Below the pieces are notes generated by a model, which ran no database searches, was not told the origin of the DNA, and saw only the letters and a list, made by a program, of their open reading frames with translations. A stretch of DNA of 20,873 bases, taken from positions 1 through 20,873 of the forward strand of contig CACZOH010000127.1 of assembly GCA_902782785.1 (NCBI GenBank), read 5' to 3'. Source of the stretch: an uncultured Ruminococcus sp. (lineage in GTDB: Bacteria; Bacillota; Clostridia; Oscillospirales; CAG-272). The position numbers were made by a program, and so were the translations under genes. This document shows positions 16,637 through 20,873 of the stretch, piece by piece (position 1 is the first letter of the stretch; each line of letters begins with the position of its first letter).

Positions 16637-18313
16637 TTATTTGTCATTTTTATCAAGCATTTCAGCCGCCGTGTCAAGCACCTTCTGCGTTATGTTAACG
16701 CCGCCTATGATCCTTGCAAGCTCCTTAATGCGTTCTTCTTTGTCCAAGCTCTTGCAAAACGTCTGCGTTCTGTCATCGACGTCCGTTTTATATATAAGTA
16801 TATGAGCGTTTGCGTTCGACGCAACCTGCGCCGAGTGCGTCACCGCTATCACCTGACATCCTGCGGCGGATCTGCGCAGTCTGTTTCCTATACGCTCCGA
16901 CGTCGCGCCCGATATGCCGGTATCCACCTCGTCGTAAATAACGGTGTCTATATCGTCCTTACCGGCGAACACGTTTTTGATCGCGAGCATTATTCTTGAC
17001 AGCTCCCCGCCGGATGCGATCTTATCGAGAGGCTTGGGCTCGTCGCCCGTATTTGTCGCAACGAGAAACACAACGTCGTCCGCACCGCTTTGCGTAAGCT
17101 GTTTTTTCTTTTCCGTAGATATTTCGAACCTGACCTTTTTAAGGTCAAGATATCGAAGCTCGGAAGATACGAGAGCGCACAGCTTATCCGCCGCTTCGCG
17201 TCTTCTGCCGGAAAGCGCCGCCGCCTTTTTCAGCGTCTCTGTTTTTGTTTTTTTGATTATTTCCGACAGTTCCGCTATCCTGTCGTCTGATTTTTTTATA
17301 TCGTCCAGCTTTACTCTCAGGCTCTCGCAATACGTTTTTATCTCGTTTATATCAGAGCCGTAGCGGCGTTTCAGATGTGTTATGACGGACAATCTGTTTT
17401 CTATACCGTCAAGCGTCTCTGCGGGATCGTCGCCTATTCCGGATAATAAACCGCGCGTCTCCTCGGCTATATCGTCTATTTCATATTTGAACGCTGTGAG
17501 CTTTTGTATGTTTTCGTTTATTTTCTCGCTTTTTTCCGTCTCATTCAAAGAAGAAAGCGCGTTTATCGCCGCGTCGATGCGCTCGGACGCGGACGGCGAT
17601 TTATCGCTGTGATAAAGATTTCTGTAAACGGATTTGACGTATTTTGCCGTCTGCTCGAGATTTTTTATCCTCGTTCTGTCTGATAAAAGCTGTTCTTCCT
17701 CGTTGTCCTTCAGCTTTGCGCCGTCTATTTCCTTAATCTGCCTTGTGATATCTTCGATAAGCCTCTGCTTTTCGCGCTCGTCCATTATGAGGGAACGCTG
17801 TTCGTTCACTGCGTCGTTCAATTCGGCAAAGGAGCTCTGATAATCAGACAAAAGAGCTTCATCCTCCGCAAACGCGTCAAGATAAAACAAATGCGACTGC
17901 TCGTCAAGCAAGGCCTGAGACGCGTTCTGTCCGTGTATCGTTATAAGGTCGCGCATTATTTCGCGCAGAGTATACGCGGGAACGCTTCTGCCGTTACATT
18001 TTATCAGGCTTCTGCCGTTTACGCCTATTTCTCTGTAAACCTCAAGTTCACCGTCACAGTCAACGCCGCATTCCTTTATTTTGTTTATCTTTTTATCCGA
18101 CAAAGCGGTAAACAGAGCGCGGACGGAAGCTGTATTCTCGCCGGATCTTATAAGCTCTCTGTTCGATTTGTCGCCTGTAAGCAGATTAACGGCGTCTATT
18201 ATTATGGATTTGCCCGCGCCTGTTTCGCCGGAAAGAACGGTAAAACCGAGGTCGAAATCAATATCGACCGATTTTATCGTTGCAACGTTTTCTATATGGA
18301 GCGAAACAAGCAT
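16637..18313 (-). CDS. recN: DNA repair protein RecN
   Basis: SMC-like ATPase acting in recombinational repair of double-strand breaks; 558 residues, typical length. Walker A is GETGAGKS (29-36), a Q-loop-like region with ITIHGQNASQ is near 150, coiled-coil segments span about 160-370 with high Glu/Lys content, and the ABC signature SGGELSR (about 432) is followed by Walker B YDEVDTG (Asp461, Glu462) and VIAVTHSAQVAS. ATG 18313 follows GGAGG by five bases; the argR stop is 12 nt upstream. Neighbouring argR-recN is the usual arrangement in Clostridia. In many relatives spoIVB and spo0A come next; here tyrS does. Confidence 0.97.
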   Translation of the reverse strand: MLVSLHIENVATIKSVDIDFDLGFTVLSGETGAGKSIIIDAVNLLTGDKSNRELIRSGENTASVRALFTALSDKKINKIKECGVDCDGELEVYREIGVNGRSLIKCNGRSVPAYTLREIMRDLITIHGQNASQALLDEQSHLFYLDAFAEDEALLSDYQSSFAELNDAVNEQRSLIMDEREKQRLIEDITRQIKEIDGAKLKDNEEEQLLSDRTRIKNLEQTAKYVKSVYRNLYHSDKSPSASERIDAAINALSSLNETEKSEKINENIQKLTAFKYEIDDIAEETRGLLSGIGDDPAETLDGIENRLSVITHLKRRYGSDINEIKTYCESLRVKLDDIKKSDDRIAELSEIIKKTKTETLKKAAALSGRRREAADKLCALVSSELRYLDLKKVRFEISTEKKKQLTQSGADDVVFLVATNTGDEPKPLDKIASGGELSRIMLAIKNVFAGKDDIDTVIYDEVDTGISGATSERIGNRLRRSAAGCQVIAVTHSAQVASNANAHILIYKTDVDDRTQTFCKSLDKEERIKELARIIGGVNITQKVLDTAAEMLDKNDK

Positions 18314-18325
18314 GACGTCCTCCGA

Positions 18326-18814
18326 TCATTTTCCGATTATGGATTTCAGCCTTTCAAGTACGGTTTTTGCTTTATCCTCAGTATAACAGGCTATGAATAT
18401 CGTATCGTCTCCGGCGATGGAACCGGCGACCTCCGCCCAGGATAAGCGGTCTATCGCGGCGCAGGCGGCGTTCGCCATACCGGCGTACGTTTTTACTATA
18501 ACGAGATTTGACGCCGTTACACTGTTCAGCGCGGCTTCAACGAGTATTTTTTCATACTTGTTTTCCGATTGTTCCTGACCGCTGTCGGACGCGACGTATT
18601 TATACGCTCCGCTTCTGTCGGAAGATTTTGTAAGCTTGAGATCTCTTATATCGCGCGATACTGTCGCCTGCGTCGCGTCAAAACCCGCTTCGCGCAAAAG
18701 TATCGTAAGCTCCTCCTGCGTCGTTATATCGTTCGTTTCGATTATATCGAGGATCTTTGCCTGCCTTATTCTCTTGATCTTATTTCCGGCGTTATTCAAA
18801 TCGTTTCTGTTCAT
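18326..18814 (-). CDS. argR: Arginine repressor
   Basis: Arginine-responsive regulator of arginine biosynthesis and catabolism, 162 residues, slightly longer than the usual 150 because of about 12 extra N-terminal residues. The N-terminal winged helix has RQAKILDIIETNDITTQEEL and the recognition segment TQATVSRDIRDLKL. The C-terminal hexamerisation and arginine-binding domain has ACAAIDRLSWAEVAGSIAGD and DDTIFIACYTED. ATG overlaps the nadK stop (ATGA), with an AAGGA element inside nadK. No operator was sought beyond this window, and no arginine gene is nearby. Confidence 0.96.
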   Translation of the reverse strand: MNRNDLNNAGNKIKRIRQAKILDIIETNDITTQEELTILLREAGFDATQATVSRDIRDLKLTKSSDRSGAYKYVASDSGQEQSENKYEKILVEAALNSVTASNLVIVKTYAGMANAACAAIDRLSWAEVAGSIAGDDTIFIACYTEDKAKTVLERLKSIIGK

Positions 18815-19602
18815 TTTTTCATTTTCCTTATAAGTGTTTTAGCAAAGGGTTCGTTTTCAAACTGCAGAAGCTTTACAAAAAAGCCGCTTTTTTTAATTAT
18901 AATCTTTTCTCCTATATCGAGCGGAAGCTCCTCGCCTCCGTCCGCGGATACGACCACGGATTTATCTTTTGACGAAACGTTTTCGGCGGTAAACACCACG
19001 TCGCTTCCGTATATACAGCATCTTGTCGTCCCGGTATGAGCGCAGACGGGCGTGACCGCGATGCATTCAAGCCCGGGATCGATAACGGGACCGCCCGCGG
19101 ACATATTGTAGCCGCTGCTTCCGGTCGGCGTTGAGAATATGAGCGCGGAGCTGTTATATTCGCACGGCGGCTCGCCGTCCGCGGAAACAGACAGCGACAT
19201 CATCCTTGTCGCACGCGCCTCGGCTATGACTATATCGTTCAAAGCCGTAAACGTTTTTCCTCTGTACTCCATTTCAAGCATCATACGCTTCTGATAGCTT
19301 GTAAGATCAACGGTCGAAAGACGCTCTATGTTCTCCGGCTCAAGCGACGCTAGATATCCTATCTTGCCGAGGTTTATACCTGCGACGGCAACGTCTGCCG
19401 CCGCCGCGTTTTTTGCAACGTCAAGTATCGTTCCGTCGCCGCCCAGAACAACGGCGCAGTCGTAATCAGACAGATCTTTGACGCCGTAACATGACAAAAC
19501 GTCCGCTTTTATACCGTTATCGGAAAGAAGCTTTCCGATCTTTTTCGTAATTATAAGGTCCGGGTCTTTATAAAGATTTGGTATGACTGCAAATTTACTC
19601 AA
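18811..19602 (-). CDS. nadK: NAD kinase
   Basis: Makes NADP from NAD and ATP or polyphosphate; 263 residues. The catalytic GGDGT motif is at 54-58 (VVLGGDGTILDVAK), followed by GINLGKIGYLA, the NE/D-containing loop ALNDIVI and the substrate loop STPTGSSGYNMSAGGPVIDP. The start is TTG 19602, preceded at five bases by GGAGG; the opening MSKFAVIPNLYKD matches family N-termini and no in-frame ATG fits. The gene begins 21 nt after tlyA and overlaps argR by four bases, in line with the tlyA-nadK-argR-recN cluster of Clostridia. Confidence 0.96.
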   Translation of the reverse strand: MSKFAVIPNLYKDPDLIITKKIGKLLSDNGIKADVLSCYGVKDLSDYDCAVVLGGDGTILDVAKNAAAADVAVAGINLGKIGYLASLEPENIERLSTVDLTSYQKRMMLEMEYRGKTFTALNDIVIAEARATRMMSLSVSADGEPPCEYNSSALIFSTPTGSSGYNMSAGGPVIDPGLECIAVTPVCAHTGTTRCCIYGSDVVFTAENVSSKDKSVVVSADGGEELPLDIGEKIIIKKSGFFVKLLQFENEPFAKTLIRKMKK

Positions 19603-19623
19603 ATCCGCCTCCGTATTTAACTG

Positions 19624-20349
19624 TTATTTGATAAAGTAAGAAACAAACTCAACGTTTCCGTCGCCGCCTTTTATGACGGACGTATCCGTTCCTTTATGTT
19701 CAAAACCCGCATTTTCGGCGGAAGATATAACTTTTTTTATAACGTCCTCATAGCAGTTTTTGTTCGCTATGCCGTGCTTTCCTATATTTTCCCGCCCGGC
19801 TTCAAACTGCGGCTTTATAAGCGTAATGAACCTGCCGCCGGGCTTCAGGACCGAATAAACGTTTTTATGAAGCAGAGTTTGCGATATGAAAGAAACGTCC
19901 ATAACGGCGGTATCGCACAACTCTTTGAAGGTATCCCGAGAAAGGGTTCTTGCGTTATAGTCTTCTATGTCGACGACTCTTTCATCGGATAAAAGCGACG
20001 CGTCAAGCTGACCGTGACCGCTGTCGATGCAATACACTTTTTTTGCGCCGTGCTGTAAAAGACAGTCTGTAAATCCGCCGGTCGACGCGCCTACGTCGAC
20101 TCATATATCGCCTTTTACCGTGATATCGAAGCGTGAGAGCGCGTATTCAAGCTTATATCCCCCGCGGCTGACGTATTTTTCCTTTTCCGTTACCGTAAGC
20201 ACGGAATCAACGTCCAGAAGCTCGGACGCCTTAAGGATGAGCCTCCCGTTGCAGAACGCCTTGCCCTCCGATATAAGGATCTGCGCCGACGATCTGCTTT
20301 TTGCGATACCTTTTATGAATAAAAGCCTGTCCGCTCTTTCCGTTATCAT
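19624..20349 (-). pseudogene. tlyA: tlyA: TlyA family rRNA methyltransferase/hemolysin, interrupted by an in-frame TGA
   Basis: TlyA-type proteins carry an N-terminal S4 RNA-binding domain and a SAM-dependent 2'-O-methyltransferase domain acting on rRNA. Here the S4 part (RADRLLFIKGIAKSRSSA, YVSRGGYKLEYAL with Lys66) is followed after residue 82 by TGA (20103-20101). The same frame continues with VDVGASTGGFTDCLLQ (SAM motif I), VMDVSFISQTLL, TLIKPQFEAGRE and GNVEFVSYFIK. The conserved Lys-Asp-Lys-Glu residues are therefore all present, and there is no frameshift. Read through, it would be 241 residues, a little short of the usual 265-275. Homologues often have Cys or another small/hydrophobic residue where the TGA lies, as I recall. 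Possibilities are a recent nonsense mutation, a sequence error, or recoding. The ATG overlaps the upstream stop (ATGA). A GTG at 20037 opens the last 137 codons but would lose SAM motif I. Confidence 0.85.
20081..20103 (-). other. In-frame TGA of tlyA with an adjoining perfect hairpin
   Basis: The TGA occupies 20103-20101. Directly after it, in transcript sense, GTCGACG (20100-20094) and CGTCGAC (20087-20081) form a perfect 7-bp stem with loop TAGGCG. A bacterial selenocysteine element would normally have its loop some 16 or more bases from the codon; here it is 8, so the match is poor. Confidence 0.6.
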
Positions 20350-20873
20350 TTTGTATCCTTTTTTTCGTTTGTTTTGCGGCGTGAAAAAATGCTTAATACC
20401 TTTGCCGCGCCGTAAACGAAATTATAGCTGTATTTCATACCGATCGATTTGCCGAGAGCCTTTCCGCCGACGGTCAGACCCGCGATGAGCGACGTGATGA
20501 TCAGATTAGCGGCAAATTCAGAATTCGGGTCGGTAAACAGCTTTACGATAATTGCCGTACCCGTAGCGCCCGATACGACGCCTGCTATATCTCCTATGAC
20601 GTCGGCGCAGATATTATTCATTTTTTCCGCGTTGTTGATAAGATATACGCCCGCGTAACCGACCTTAAGCCGTCTTGCGGACATTGACAAAAACGGCTTT
20701 ATATCAGCCGTGGCTATGGATATTCCGACAATATCAAAGAATATATTTATAAGTATAAAAATAATAAGTATCACAAAGGCGACGGCAAGATTGAGCTTTT
20801 CAAGCACCTCTGTTGACAAAAGCGTCATCAGAATGGATATAATTATGCTTATCGCCGCGACTTTGATCGCCCA
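20346..20873 (-). CDS. Small multi-pass membrane protein, 5' end beyond window (distantly CorB/DUF21-like?)
   Basis: The frame is open from the right edge to TGA 20348-20346 (175 codons seen). An ATG at 20828 could be a start, but the 15 codons before it, up to the edge, read as part of a first membrane helix (WAIKVAAISIIISIL), so the true start is probably just outside. A second hydrophobic segment (about 31-50 of the visible part) ends in INIFFDIVGISIATAD, followed by KVGYAGVYLINNAEKMNNIC, DVIGDIAGVVSGATGTAII and a Gly-rich segment ending in GKALGKSIGMKYSY. The tail is strongly basic and charged (RRKTNEKKDTK). From memory, short clostridial proteins with this pattern are sometimes labelled Mg/Co transporter CorB-like; no function is demonstrated. 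The stop overlaps the tlyA ATG, so the two are coupled. Confidence 0.8.
   Translation of the reverse strand, partial: WAIKVAAISIIISILMTLLSTEVLEKLNLAVAFVILIIFILINIFFDIVGISIATADIKPFLSMSARRLKVGYAGVYLINNAEKMNNICADVIGDIAGVVSGATGTAIIVKLFTDPNSEFAANLIITSLIAGLTVGGKALGKSIGMKYSYNFVYGAAKVLSIFSRRKTNEKKDTK

Noticed and set aside
15980..16999. Plus-strand ORF of 339 codons
   Set aside because: It lies opposite tyrS and recN, has no recognisable domain or ribosome site, and its composition (runs of Arg, His, Tyr, Phe) is that of an antisense shadow.
19624..20037. Separate gene starting at GTG 20037
   Set aside because: The frame is the C-terminal part of TlyA; such a start would cut off the SAM-binding motif and has no ribosome site. 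It is better treated with the upstream half as one interrupted gene.
20101..20103. TGA as a sense codon throughout this genome (code change)
   Set aside because: TGA ends argR, nadK, uppS, frr, pyrH, rseP and tsf at the expected lengths, several in ATGA overlaps, and Trp is encoded by TGG.
1..20873. CRISPR arrays, tRNA/rRNA genes, transposons, prophage or integration sites
   Set aside because: Apart from the regions listed, genes are packed with gaps under 25 nt; no spaced repeats, transposase motifs or tRNA-like folds were seen in the few longer gaps.

Overview
The window looks like a chromosomal housekeeping region of an anaerobic, probably spore-forming or spore-derived member of the Clostridia. 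All supported genes lie on the minus strand, so transcription runs from right to left. Grounds for the placement are a PolC-type DNA polymerase III, the block rpsB-tsf-pyrH-frr-uppS-cdsA-dxr-rseP-ispG-polC, the tlyA-nadK-argR-recN cluster, a YlmC/YmxH-family protein and a glycyl radical enzyme (an oxygen-sensitive class). G+C is moderate by eye. No tRNA, rRNA, CRISPR array, insertion sequence or phage gene was found.

Layout in transcription order. (1) 20873-18326: a small membrane protein cut by the right edge, then tlyA, nadK and argR. The first two and the last two overlap by ATGA. tlyA is broken by a single in-frame TGA exactly where the methyltransferase domain begins. (2) 18313-14594: recN, tyrS, a DUF5684-like membrane protein and ymxH, with short gaps. 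A perfect 17-bp inverted repeat surrounds the ymxH ribosome binding site and includes its start codon. (3) 14556-12651: a strong sigma-A-type promoter, a structured leader, rpsB and tsf, closed by an intrinsic terminator. (4) 12607-1940: a second clear promoter, then pyrH, frr, uppS, cdsA, dxr, rseP, ispG and polC with gaps of at most 21 nt and mostly overlapping start/stop codons. (5) 1928 to the left edge: a glycyl radical enzyme of unknown substrate, 11 nt after polC and cut just before its predicted glycyl-radical loop. It has no stop codon in the window, so an ORF listing requiring a stop misses it.

The genes cover translation (S2, EF-Ts, ribosome recycling, TyrRS), UMP phosphorylation, isoprenoid synthesis by the MEP pathway (dxr, ispG) feeding undecaprenyl diphosphate (uppS), phospholipid precursor supply (cdsA), intramembrane proteolysis (rseP), replication (polC), repair (recN), NADP supply (nadK) and arginine regulation (argR). 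TGA is an ordinary stop here (argR, nadK, uppS, frr, pyrH, rseP and tsf end in it), so the tlyA TGA is not explained by an altered genetic code.

The points most worth a second look are the tlyA TGA and the hairpin touching it, the hairpin enclosing the ymxH start, the possible two-state rpsB leader and the glycyl radical enzyme attached to the polC operon. I do not see a clearly novel multi-gene system.
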